From: Verrucomicrobiota bacterium
Lineage (GTDB): Bacteria; Verrucomicrobiota; Verrucomicrobiia; Opitutales; Opitutaceae
NCBI GenBank assembly: GCA_023426435.1
Contig: JAFAAS010000018.1
Location: 1-64,000, forward strand
DNA: 64,000 bases
Reading direction: 5' to 3'
The notes beneath the pieces were generated by a model that was given only the letters and a program-made list of their open reading frames with translations, had not been told where the DNA came from and searched no databases. The stretch's first letter is position 1, and the number at the start of each line of letters is the position of its first letter. Positions 5,923 through 13,606 of the stretch are shown one piece after another. The translations under genes and the position numbers were made by a program.

Positions 5923-6807
5923 ATGAATTCGACTACGCAATCAACACCTACGATCTCTCCGGAAGCCATCGCCGCGGCCCGCGCTGCGATTCTCGCCGAA
6001 TTCGGCAACGACGTCACGTTCCGCATGTCGCACCTGCCCCCGGTCGTGCACCACGCCGCTCCTTCTCCCGCACCGGCACCGGCGCCTGCGGCAGCACCGG
6101 CAGCCCCGGTTCCGGCGGCAGCACCGGTAGCCAGCGTTCCGGTTCCCGCTGCTCCGGCACCGGTTCCGGTTCCGGGCGCGCAAGCCGGCGGCGACGAGCC
6201 GTATCGCTTGCCTTATCTCGTCGTCGTTCGTGGCAATGGCGAAGCGGTGAAGCGCCACCCGCGCTCGATGGGCTGCCTCGAGTATGACAAGCGCACGATT
6301 CTTGAAAAATGCTTAATGATACCCTTCGGTTTCAGGCGCTACTACGAAGAGTGCCGCCGCGGTGGCCGCCCGGTGCATTATCGCGACAAAAAACGCTGGT
6401 CGTGCTTCGCAGACGCATCGATTGAAGGCTACAACACGTTTTCGCGCGATCGGAATGCTGCGAATCTCGTCGATCCCGTCGGCGTCTTGGAATGCCTCGT
6501 TTCCGGGCCGCCGAGCGACGTCAGCGGGGATTTTTGGCTCGAGGTCGGCGATGCGCGCTATGCGCCGGCGCAAGTGCCGATGCGGCACGGGGAATACCGG
6601 CTGGTTTTCGACAAATTGCGCTCTGCTGGCGTGCGCGACGAAATCACCGGAATCCCGGTTTATTCGCGTATTCACGAGCTTGTGACAGCTGGGGACAAAT
6701 TTGAGATCACGGCGAAACCCATCGCGCTAACGACAGATGCTGAACGCGAGCGAATCCGCAGTGCGATGACAGCGCTGTTGGGCGCGCGTTTTAAAAGCGG
6801 CCTCTGA
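5923..6807 (+). CDS. Protein of unknown function with Ala-Pro linker, 294 aa
   Basis: I do not recognise the family. An N-terminal helix (TISPEAIAAARAAILAEFG) is separated by a long Ala/Pro/Val linker (about residues 45-86) from a globular part starting LPYLVVVRGNGEAVKRHPR. The globular part is rich in aromatic residues and contains RRYYEECRRGGRPVHYRDKK, FWLEVGDARY and EYRLVFDKLRS. No signal peptide or membrane segment. The ATG at 5923 follows a TGTTAT box by 11 nt; an earlier in-frame GTG at 5905 is less likely. Position directly after the two nuclease genes suggests a role in the same process, but nothing in the sequence shows it. Confidence 0.65.
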   Translation: MNSTTQSTPTISPEAIAAARAAILAEFGNDVTFRMSHLPPVVHHAAPSPAPAPAPAAAPAAPVPAAAPVASVPVPAAPAPVPVPGAQAGGDEPYRLPYLVVVRGNGEAVKRHPRSMGCLEYDKRTILEKCLMIPFGFRRYYEECRRGGRPVHYRDKKRWSCFADASIEGYNTFSRDRNAANLVDPVGVLECLVSGPPSDVSGDFWLEVGDARYAPAQVPMRHGEYRLVFDKLRSAGVRDEITGIPVYSRIHELVTAGDKFEITAKPIALTTDAERERIRSAMTALLGARFKSGL

Positions 6808-6841
6808 GCGGCACCGGCGGCGAAACGTTGACGCGCGGTAG

Positions 6842-6847
6842 TGTTAG
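6842..6847 (+). promoter_or_regulatory. TGTTAG box before the 6857 gene
   Basis: TGTTAG within GTAGTGTTAGTAAG, ending 9 nt before the ATG at 6857. Confidence 0.4.
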
Positions 6848-6856
6848 TAAGAAGCG

Positions 6857-7246
6857 ATGAATACACCTACCGCGCCTGCTCCTTCTCGCTTCGCCTCAGC
6901 CATTTTCGGCAAACACGACGAAATGCAATGCATCTGGTCGCTCTGGTGGCTCTCTGTCGCCGCGCAGTCGCTCGATTTGCTGACGACGTGCAGCAATATC
7001 GCAATCGGCATGTCTGAAGCTAACCCTGTGTCCGCCGGCATCCTCGCCGCCCGCGGCGACATCGGATTCGCAGCGGCAAAGGTCGCAGTATGCGCATTCG
7101 TCGCGTTTCTCGTTGTCTGCGTGCAACGCGGAGACGATCACAAAAAAGCGAGGGCGGCTCTCGCAATCGCGGTGTGCGTTGCGCTCACAATGAGCGCGGT
7201 TTTCTGGAACGTCGCTGTCGCGTGTTACGCGCTGCTCGACGCTTGA
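6857..7246 (+). CDS. DUF5658-like small membrane protein, 129 aa
   Basis: About three hydrophobic segments are visible, near residues 29-50, 70-92 and 100-126. The pattern SLDLLTT...SEANPVSAGILAARG...AAAKVAV matches DUF5658-like proteins, in which an LDxxTT motif ends one helix and a G/NP-containing loop precedes the next, followed by a Lys in a helix. The function of that family is unknown to me. The short Thr/Pro/Ala N-terminus resembles the neighbours. The gene is monocistronic in appearance, with its own TGTTAG box. Confidence 0.65.
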   Translation: MNTPTAPAPSRFASAIFGKHDEMQCIWSLWWLSVAAQSLDLLTTCSNIAIGMSEANPVSAGILAARGDIGFAAAKVAVCAFVAFLVVCVQRGDDHKKARAALAIAVCVALTMSAVFWNVAVACYALLDA

Positions 7247-7278
7247 GGCGCAGCCGAAAAATCGATCGGTCGCGGTGT

Positions 7279-7284
7279 TGTTAT
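7279..7284 (+). promoter_or_regulatory. TGTTAT box before the excisionase-like gene
   Basis: TGTTAT followed by C, ending 8 nt before the ATG at 7293. No clear Shine-Dalgarno. Confidence 0.4.
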
Positions 7285-7292
7285 CTGTCGAG

Positions 7293-7508
7293 ATGTCGCA
7301 CTCAGCACTGACATCTGCCAGCAACTCGAATCGACTGCTCACTTCTAGCGAAGTAATGCAGCGACTCGGCTACAAATGCCGCAAAGCGTTTTGGCATCTC
7401 GTCTACTCACAAGGACTACCATGCGTGAGGCTTAACGCTCGTGTCATACGTTTCGCGCCTTCTGCAGTCGAAGCGTGGCTATGTCAGCGTAGCAGCGACG
7501 CGAATTAA
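7293..7508 (+). CDS. AlpA/MerR-type excisionase-like DNA-binding protein, 71 aa
   Basis: The sequence LLTSSEVMQRLGYKCRKAFW followed by HLVYSQGLPCVRLNARVIRF and VEAWL is a winged helix-turn-helix of the Xis/AlpA type: a helix with SxxEVMxRLG, a recognition helix, a wing with LNARVIRF and the final VEAWL helix. Such proteins control excision direction and integrase expression. Its stop overlaps the integrase stop on the opposite strand by 4 bp (7505-7508), so the two are convergent, consistent with a recombination module. The ATG at 7293 follows a TGTTAT box; the TTG-type start at 7275 is less likely. Confidence 0.8.
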   Translation: MSHSALTSASNSNRLLTSSEVMQRLGYKCRKAFWHLVYSQGLPCVRLNARVIRFAPSAVEAWLCQRSSDAN

Positions 7509-8977
7509 TCAGATGCGTCTGGCGTGAAGCTCGCAGGCGCAAGGTTCGCGAGCGCAATCATCGGATCCGCTGCTGCGATCTTCGCAGCTTTCGCCGCTTT
7601 CGCTGCCCGCGCTTTCGCGAGGTTTGCCGCGATCGCAGCCAGTTTTTTCGGCGATGCGCTTTTCCCGCCTGCGGCGCCGTTTTCGGCAGCGGTCTTTTGG
7701 GTGAGACGCTCGTAGTGCGTCCGGCAATACTCGGGCGTAAGCTGATACCATTCGAGCGCTTGAGCGTGATCGACTTCTGCGCGGTAGTGTCTGTGAATTT
7801 TAGCGACCGAAGTGCCTGCATCTGCCGCGATCGCATCGATCTTCTTTTCGATCTGCATGCGGTAGCTGATGTAACTGTGCCTGAAGCAATTTTCGGGCAG
7901 CTTTAATCCAAGATTTTGCCCGATGGCTCGGATACGATCGAGCGCGTGCCTCTCGCAAATACATCCCTTTCGCTGCTCCTCCGGCACGGTCGCGAGCCAT
8001 GCAGCAACCCATGGTAGAATTGGCACCTTTCGGCGCGACGGTGTGTTTATTTTCGCAGCTGTGACTCGCAAAAACGGAGACTCTGATTTGTCGGCTGGCT
8101 CGAGATGGATGTCGGACCAAAGCTGACGCAGTTGCTTGCGCGTCTTTTCGCCGCTCTGCGAATTGAGCTTCTTTTTCCCGCTACGTTTGCCGTGAATTTC
8201 ATCACTGCGAACTCCTAAAGCGGCAACCGCAAGCGGAGCGACGTAATGCGGGTGATAGTCGCGCAAATACATCAGCAGCTGCCCGAGCGCTTTGGGCGTG
8301 CATACGCCCGGCGGCGAAGGATCCTCGCGAGCGCGATCAACACGCGAAATCGCGGTCACCTTTTCCGCCGGCAGATACTCTTTTCGGAGCGCCCAGTTCC
8401 AGAGTGCTGTCGCTTTTTTTCGCAGATCGTTGCGCGTCACGCCGTTGGCCCAGCGTTGAAAAAATATCTCTAACTCAGCTGGGCTGATCGTATCCAGAAA
8501 CCGGCTACGGAATGCAGTCGGATCGTCTTTCTTCGCGAGCGGCGAGAGCTTTGCTCGATAGGTCCTCTCGTATTGCAACCCACGCGATTCTCCCGCCGCG
8601 ATGAACTCGTCGATCGCGTCTTCGATTTTGATGCGATTGAACCCGAGCAGTTGCTTCTGCTCGTCCTTCGCCGCGCGCCACTCCCGCAATGCAATTAGGG
8701 GTGTGGCATCGTTGCCGACGAGCTTGCGCAGCAGCAGGAGCTCGTCGCGGTCCTCTTTCGTCATTTGCGCAGATTGCACCTCGCCGACCGCTAACTTGCT
8801 CATGTGCAGATCGAGCGCGTCGCGCACTTTTTGAAGCTGCGTCGATTGCTTGATCGTCTTGCCGCCGCAAACTGCTTTGAACACGTAGCCGCTTGCACTC
8901 TCAGCGTGAACGAAACGGAAGATCGTTCCAGCGATCGGACCTTTCTTAACGTGAAGCGGAAATTCAGGTTTAGGCAT
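7505..8977 (-). CDS. Tyrosine recombinase (integrase), 490 aa
   Basis: The catalytic domain shows ALGVRSDEIHG with R257, K309 in the beta-hairpin region before SRRKVPI, NCFRHSYIS (N363-x-x-R366; the usual first His is Asn) and IHRHYRA with the nucleophile Y398. An N-terminal SAM-like core-binding domain spans about 115-210. The C-terminal 60 residues are a Lys/Ala-rich tail (KLAAIAANLAKARAAKAAKA), likely a DNA-binding extension. The protein integrates and, with the convergent AlpA-like protein, excises the element by site-specific recombination. Position at the element's right edge fits int next to att. The ATG at 8977 is the first good start; GTTATC lies about 30-40 nt upstream. Confidence 0.92.
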   Translation of the reverse strand: MPKPEFPLHVKKGPIAGTIFRFVHAESASGYVFKAVCGGKTIKQSTQLQKVRDALDLHMSKLAVGEVQSAQMTKEDRDELLLLRKLVGNDATPLIALREWRAAKDEQKQLLGFNRIKIEDAIDEFIAAGESRGLQYERTYRAKLSPLAKKDDPTAFRSRFLDTISPAELEIFFQRWANGVTRNDLRKKATALWNWALRKEYLPAEKVTAISRVDRAREDPSPPGVCTPKALGQLLMYLRDYHPHYVAPLAVAALGVRSDEIHGKRSGKKKLNSQSGEKTRKQLRQLWSDIHLEPADKSESPFLRVTAAKINTPSRRKVPILPWVAAWLATVPEEQRKGCICERHALDRIRAIGQNLGLKLPENCFRHSYISYRMQIEKKIDAIAADAGTSVAKIHRHYRAEVDHAQALEWYQLTPEYCRTHYERLTQKTAAENGAAGGKSASPKKLAAIAANLAKARAAKAAKAAKIAAADPMIALANLAPASFTPDASD

Positions 8978-9353
8978 TGTTGAAGCGGGCCAGGTCAGCC
9001 TATCCAGAGATAACTAAGAATTTCTAAGAAGAACAGCGACTAATTCACACCTACAAGTCCCTTCTTTCCGTTGGTTTCTTGCAGAACCTAGTTGGCGGAA
9101 AGCCTTCGCATCTATCGTTCCGGTCGCGGTTTACGTCGTAGTTTGCCCGAGCGCGCAAAGCGCAGCTTAATTCCCCGTGAGGGCGCCAACTCAACCTCTT
9201 CTCAGAGGTCAACATCGTCGGAATCCTCCGCGATCGTCGGCGCCCGGCGAACAACGACACAGCGCCCCGCCACGCTCCCGCCCACGGGGCCGTTCAACCC
9301 CATGAATTTCCCGCTGTTCGTCATTCCCGCACACGCCGTTTCCGTTGCGAAGA
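8978..9353. other. Element/chromosome junction region without a gene
   Basis: This 376-bp gap holds the integrase promoter region and, at its right end, the upstream region of an RraA-like gene. No tRNA or other RNA gene that could serve as attachment target is visible. The style changes within it from element to metabolic chromosome. The open frames across it translate to Arg/Ser-rich noise. Confidence 0.5.
9014..9030. repeat. CTAAGAA direct repeats upstream of the integrase
   Basis: CTAAGAA at 9014-9020 and 9024-9030, ten bp apart (one helical turn), 37 bp upstream of the integrase start. Possible Int arm-type or Xis-binding sites. Confidence 0.45.
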
Positions 9354-10208
9354 ATGAAGCCTCCCCACCCCGCTTTCCGTCTCGCGATCGCGATTTCCTG
9401 TCTCGCCGCCATCTCGATCCCCGCTGCCCATTCGAGTGAAGCCGCCGCTGAGACGCTGCGCGCCGGCAGCACGCTGATCGCCACCTCCGTCTATACACCC
9501 GAGGAAGATCAGTCGTTGCTCGAAGCCTTCGCCGATCTCCGCGTGTCCGATGTCAGCGACGGCATGGACGTCGCCGGCCTGAAAAACGTCGGTCTCGTCG
9601 ATCCCGCCATCGCTCCACTCTGGCGCGACACCAAGAATTTCAAACATCGCGTCGTTGGCATCGCCGTCACCGCTCGCTACGTGCCCACTCAGCAGCCCCC
9701 CGCACCCGAAGGCGCCGCCCAACAGTTCAACCCGTGGATGGTGAACTGGTATCGCACACGCTCCTCCGAAGCGTTCCAGAAAGTCCTGCGTCCGGGCTCG
9801 GTCCTGGTGATCGAGGACGCCGCCGACGCCGACGTCGGCTCGATCGGCTCCAACAACATCATGTCCTGGCAACTCGCCGGCTGCGTGGGCGTCGTCACCA
9901 ACGGCGGCGCGCGCGACACCGACGAGATCATCGCCCAGGAGGTCCCGCTCTACTACCGCCAGCCCGCCCGCGGCATCCGGCCAGGCCGCAACGATCTCGA
10001 ATCCGTCAATCGACCCGTCGTCATCGGCGGCGTGCTCGTCAACCCCGGCGATGTCGTCGTCGCCGACGGCGATGGCGTGGTCGTCGTCCCCCGCGCCAAG
10101 GCCCAACTGGTCGCCGACTACGCGCGCTACACGCTCAACTGGGACAAGAACTCGCGCAAAAAACTCTACGAGCGCGCCGGGCGCCCCGCCGACGCATCCG
10201 TAAAATAA
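9354..10208 (+). CDS. Exported RraA-like (aldolase/decarboxylase-fold) protein, 284 aa
   Basis: After a signal peptide (about residues 1-26, LAIAISCLAAISIPAAHSSEA) comes an RraA/4-hydroxy-4-methyl-2-oxoglutarate aldolase fold: DVSDGMDVAG near 65, GSVLVIEDAADADVG, the GC/AGCVGVVTNGGARDTDEI segment, VNPGDVVVADGDGVVVVPR. In this family the G-x-R-D segment binds substrate and metal; members are keto-acid aldolases, decarboxylases or RNase E regulators. A secreted version cannot act on RNase E, so an enzymatic role on keto acids, perhaps from uronate chemistry, is more likely. It lies 13 bp before the glycoside-hydrolase-like gene at 10222, suggesting co-transcription. Confidence 0.75.
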   Translation: MKPPHPAFRLAIAISCLAAISIPAAHSSEAAAETLRAGSTLIATSVYTPEEDQSLLEAFADLRVSDVSDGMDVAGLKNVGLVDPAIAPLWRDTKNFKHRVVGIAVTARYVPTQQPPAPEGAAQQFNPWMVNWYRTRSSEAFQKVLRPGSVLVIEDAADADVGSIGSNNIMSWQLAGCVGVVTNGGARDTDEIIAQEVPLYYRQPARGIRPGRNDLESVNRPVVIGGVLVNPGDVVVADGDGVVVVPRAKAQLVADYARYTLNWDKNSRKKLYERAGRPADASVK

Positions 10209-10221
10209 CTACACCTTCGCA

Positions 10222-11664
10222 ATGTTACCCCGCCCGCCCCGCTCGCTCATCGGGTCCGCGTCGAAAACTTGCACGCTGCTCAGCTTCGCCGTTCTCGCCG
10301 CCGCCGCGCCGTTGCTCGTTGCCACCCCGGTCGGACCCGGCGTGCTGCGCGTTCATCCCGAAAACCCGCGTTGGGTGACCAACGACACGGGCCGCGCAAT
10401 CTTCCTCACCGGCTCCCACACGTGGGCAACCGTGCAGGAGCGCCAGCTTCCTGAAACACCCAACTTCAACTTCGACGAGTGGCTCGATTTCACCACCGGC
10501 CACGGGCACAACTTCCTGCGCGTTTGGGTCTGGGAACACGCGTCGTGGATGCAGTTCACCGAGCGCATGGTCCGCTACTCGCCGACTATCTACGAACGCA
10601 CCGGTCCGGGCAACGCACTCGACGGCGAACCGAAGTTCGACCTCACGCGTTTCAACGACGCCTACTTCAGCCGCCTCCGCGAACGCGTGCTCCGCGCCAA
10701 CAAGCGCGGCCTCTACGTCGCCGTCATGTTCTTCCAGGGCTTCAGCCTCGACAAAACCGGCGGAAAACCCGGCCTGCAGAAAGCCTACAACGGCCACCCA
10801 TATCACCGCGCCAACAACATCAACGGCATCGACGGCGATCCCAACGGCAGCGGCACCGGCCTGCAGGTTCACACGCTCGACAACCCCGCCGTCCTGAAAG
10901 TCCAGGAAGCCTACGTCCGGAAGATGATCGATACGCTCAACGACATCGACGGCCTCGTCTGGGAAATCGGCAACGAGCTCCACGAAAACGCCGTCGATTT
11001 CCAATACTACTGGATCGACTTCATCAAAGCCTACGAACGCACCAAACCGAAACAACACCTCGTCGGACTCACCGGCGCGCACGTCACCAACGAAAAGCTC
11101 TTCGCGAGCAACGCCGACTGGATCGCGCCCGAAAAACAGGACGGCTACCACCACGACATCCCCGACGCCGCAGGCCGCAAAGTCATCATCATCGATACCG
11201 ATCACATCGAGTGGCTGAAATCCCGCGAAGATCCGACCCTCCCCTGGCGCGCGCTGATGCGCGGGACGAGTTTCATCTACATGGACACCTACAAGGACGC
11301 CCGCTTCGGCTCGCCTCCCGAGCCCAATGCCGAGGAAGCCGAAATCCGCCGCCAAATGGGCTTCGCCGCGCGCTTCTCGCGTCAGATCGATCTCGCGCGT
11401 TGCATCCCGCACCGCGAACTCACCTCGAGCGAACACTGCCTCGCGCATCCAGGCCATGAATACGCCGCCTTCGTGCGCGCCGGGGAAAAACTCCAGCTCG
11501 ACCTCAGCGCCGCCGTCGGCGCCAAGTTCCGCGTCACGTGGTTCGATGGCCAGACCGGAGAATCGCACCCCGCCGAAAACGTCACCGCCCGCGCCGACCT
11601 CATCCTCGAAAACCCCTTCCCCTCCCACGCCGCCGTCCACCTCCAGCGCATCGAGAAAAGGTAG
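10222..11664 (+). CDS. Secreted glycoside-hydrolase-like TIM-barrel protein, 480 aa
   Basis: A signal peptide (LLSFAVLAAAAPLLVATPVG) is followed by RVHPENPRWVTNDTGRAIFL, a lead typical of GH-A/DUF4038-like barrels, then GHNFLRVWVWEHASW and a probable acid/base glutamate in LVWEIGNELHENA (about residues 247-259). The C-terminal about 80 residues form a beta-sandwich of the kind that follows such barrels (FRVTWFDGQTGES). It should cleave a glycosidic bond in an extracellular or periplasmic polysaccharide; the family number cannot be set by eye. The stop codon TAG (11662-11664) lies inside a dispersed repeat, so the natural C-terminus may have been reset by repeat insertion. Confidence 0.75.
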   Translation: MLPRPPRSLIGSASKTCTLLSFAVLAAAAPLLVATPVGPGVLRVHPENPRWVTNDTGRAIFLTGSHTWATVQERQLPETPNFNFDEWLDFTTGHGHNFLRVWVWEHASWMQFTERMVRYSPTIYERTGPGNALDGEPKFDLTRFNDAYFSRLRERVLRANKRGLYVAVMFFQGFSLDKTGGKPGLQKAYNGHPYHRANNINGIDGDPNGSGTGLQVHTLDNPAVLKVQEAYVRKMIDTLNDIDGLVWEIGNELHENAVDFQYYWIDFIKAYERTKPKQHLVGLTGAHVTNEKLFASNADWIAPEKQDGYHHDIPDAAGRKVIIIDTDHIEWLKSREDPTLPWRALMRGTSFIYMDTYKDARFGSPPEPNAEEAEIRRQMGFAARFSRQIDLARCIPHRELTSSEHCLAHPGHEYAAFVRAGEKLQLDLSAAVGAKFRVTWFDGQTGESHPAENVTARADLILENPFPSHAAVHLQRIEKR

Positions 11665-11688
11665 GGCGAGGTGTCCCCACCGAGCCGC
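11660..11688. repeat. Dispersed palindromic repeat, GGTAGGGCGAGG family
   Basis: GGTAGGGCGAGGTGTCC then CCACCGAGCCGC. A second copy lies at 21427-21456. This copy contains the stop codon of the 10222 gene and sits between two convergent genes. Confidence 0.7.
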
Positions 11689-11693
11689 CCCCC

Positions 11694-13538
11694 TTACCAC
11701 CCTCGCGGCTCCAAAATCTCCTTCTTCAAACTCGGCACATACCCGCCATAGCGCGGATGCGGCACACCGGCCGTTTCATCGATCGCCTTCACGCGCTCCT
11801 TCAAACTCGCCGCCTTCTCCTCGAGTTGATCGATCGCCTCCAACGCGCTCATCGCCACGAAAACTCCAACCTCGCTCGGATCCGCGTGCGCGCCCAACAC
11901 CGCCAGCGCCGCCCCGCTCGAACTCTCGCCATACCGTGCCAGCGCCCGCGCCGCCGCCACGCGCACGAACGGCGACTCGTCCTTCAACGCCTCCTTCAAC
12001 TCCTCTTCTGCGCTCCGCACCGCCGCTTCACCGCGCATCGAAAATCCCGATACCGCCCACGTCCGCACCGCGCTGTCGCCGTCGCGCAGCAGCTTTCGCA
12101 ACGTCTCGACGTCCCCCAGACTCAATCCCGCCGCCAAATCCGCCGCCGCGAGGACGCGCCGCAACGGATACACCTCGCCATTCCTCGCCAGGTCGTAGGG
12201 CGATCCGCCCCGCGACCGCGCCACCATCTCGCCTTCTGGCAACAGGCAAACATCCCGCACGTCTCCTAAATGCTGATACAACGCCGCGCGCAACCGCGCC
12301 TTGATCGCCCGATGCTCCGCCGACTCCGCGAGATTCCGCACCTCGTCCGGATCCGCGGATAAATCATACAACTCCTCCGCCGCCCGCGGCGTCCGCCAGA
12401 ACGCCGACTGCGCCTCGTTCGTCTTCCCCGACTCGAATTGTTCCCGCCACACGCGCGTCGTCGGCGTTTCGAATTGATACGCGATAAACGGCCCCTGCGG
12501 CGTATCCAGCCGAAAATTACGCAGATAAACATACCGCCCGTCCGTCACGCTGCGCACCTCGTCCGCGCGCTCATCCATCCGCCCGCGCGCCCCAAACAAA
12601 TACTCCACCGGCTCCCCCGCGAACTCTCCCGCAAACGCCCGCCCTTGCATCCATTCCGGCGCACGCATCCCCGCGAGGCTCAGCATGGTCGGCGCCAAAT
12701 CCACAAAGCTCACCATCCGATCCGACCGGGCCCCCGGCTGATATTCCTCCGGCGCGAGATGCCGCCACTTCGGCGGAAAATAAACCACCAGCGGCACGTG
12801 CAACCCCGAGTTGCCCGGCCACCGCTTGCTCCGCGGCATCCCGCTCCCGTGATCCCCAAAATAAAACACGATCGTCTCCTCCGCCAGCCCCGCCTCCTCC
12901 AACTCCCGCAGCCGCGCGCCTGCGTCCGCATCCGCTTCGCTCACCTGGTCGTAATACTGCGCCCAATCCCGCCGCACTTCCGGCAAATCCGGATGATACG
13001 CCGGCACCCGCACTTTCGCCGGATCCGTCACAAGCCCATGCGGCCGGACCCGAATCTGCGACTCGTGACTCTTCATCGAATTGAACACCGCGAAGAACGG
13101 CTGCCCCGGGCCGCGCTTCCGCCAGTGCGCTTCCTTCGACGACTCGTCCCACGTCCGCTCCGTCTTCGGCAGATTGTAATCTTCCTTCTCGTTGTTCGTG
13201 CAGTAATACCCCGCCTCCCGCAGCAACTCCGGAAACATTTTCGCTCCCGCCGGCATCGGCACCATCGAGCGCATGTGCATCGCTCCCGTGCTATGCGCAT
13301 ACATCCCCGTGATCAGCGCAGTCCGCGCCGGCGCACACACTGGATGCACCGCCCAAACCTTCGTGAAAATCATCCCTCTCTTCGCCAGCGCATCGACATG
13401 CGGCGTCCGCGCCAGCTCATCCCCATAACACCCCATCTCCGGCCCATGATCCTCACTCGTCAGCCAAACCACATTCGGCCGCTCCGCCGCCACGCCCCAC
13501 CCCGCCACCCCCAAGAAGCCCAACAAAAATCTAAGCAT
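11694..13538 (-). CDS. Sulfatase with C-terminal HEAT-like repeats, 614 aa
   Basis: The protein is a type I formylglycine-dependent sulfatase: N-terminal NVVWLTSEDHGPEMGCYGDE with metal-binding acids, then CAPAR (C68, the C/S-x-P-x-R site modified to formylglycine), and later FYFGDHGSGMPRSKRW. A signal peptide MLRFLLGFLGVAGWGVAA points to export. After the sulfatase fold, residues about 470-600 contain HEAT/PBS-like helices (SAVRTWAVSGFSMRG, SPFVRVAAARALARYG), probably for protein interaction. The start at 13538 is chosen because the upstream extension (to a GTG at 13610) is translated from a CACGAAGGGACGCGAA-type intergenic repeat. It lies directly downstream of another sulfatase and is probably co-transcribed with it. 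Confidence 0.88.
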   Translation of the reverse strand: MLRFLLGFLGVAGWGVAAERPNVVWLTSEDHGPEMGCYGDELARTPHVDALAKRGMIFTKVWAVHPVCAPARTALITGMYAHSTGAMHMRSMVPMPAGAKMFPELLREAGYYCTNNEKEDYNLPKTERTWDESSKEAHWRKRGPGQPFFAVFNSMKSHESQIRVRPHGLVTDPAKVRVPAYHPDLPEVRRDWAQYYDQVSEADADAGARLRELEEAGLAEETIVFYFGDHGSGMPRSKRWPGNSGLHVPLVVYFPPKWRHLAPEEYQPGARSDRMVSFVDLAPTMLSLAGMRAPEWMQGRAFAGEFAGEPVEYLFGARGRMDERADEVRSVTDGRYVYLRNFRLDTPQGPFIAYQFETPTTRVWREQFESGKTNEAQSAFWRTPRAAEELYDLSADPDEVRNLAESAEHRAIKARLRAALYQHLGDVRDVCLLPEGEMVARSRGGSPYDLARNGEVYPLRRVLAAADLAAGLSLGDVETLRKLLRDGDSAVRTWAVSGFSMRGEAAVRSAEEELKEALKDESPFVRVAAARALARYGESSSGAALAVLGAHADPSEVGVFVAMSALEAIDQLEEKAASLKERVKAIDETAGVPHPRYGGYVPSLKKEILEPRGW

Positions 13539-13606
13539 AAATATGTAATCCGTCATTCGCGCCCCTTCGCGTCCCTTCGTGGTTAAAAGTCCCGGCTCGT
13601 TCGTCC

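Larger units (their letters stand above)
1..9050. mobile_element. Right part of an integrated mobile element (prophage-, satellite- or ICE-like)
   Basis: The stretch ends with a tyrosine recombinase (7505-8977, minus) facing an AlpA-like excisionase (7293-7508), the usual arrangement at one end of an integrated element. Inward lie nuclease genes (HNH-like, ERCC4), an AbrB-like regulator, antitoxin-like proteins and many small unknown genes. Gene starts here lack Shine-Dalgarno sequences and use a TGTTAT-like box, unlike the metabolic genes after 9350. No capsid, portal, terminase, conjugation or replication-initiator gene is visible, so the class is unknown. The left end lies outside the window; the right boundary is probably between 8978 and about 9350 but no att core can be identified without the left end. 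Confidence 0.75.

Noticed and set aside
8978..9353. tRNA gene as integration target
   Set aside because: No cloverleaf arms or CCA-adjacent acceptor pattern could be found on either strand by eye.
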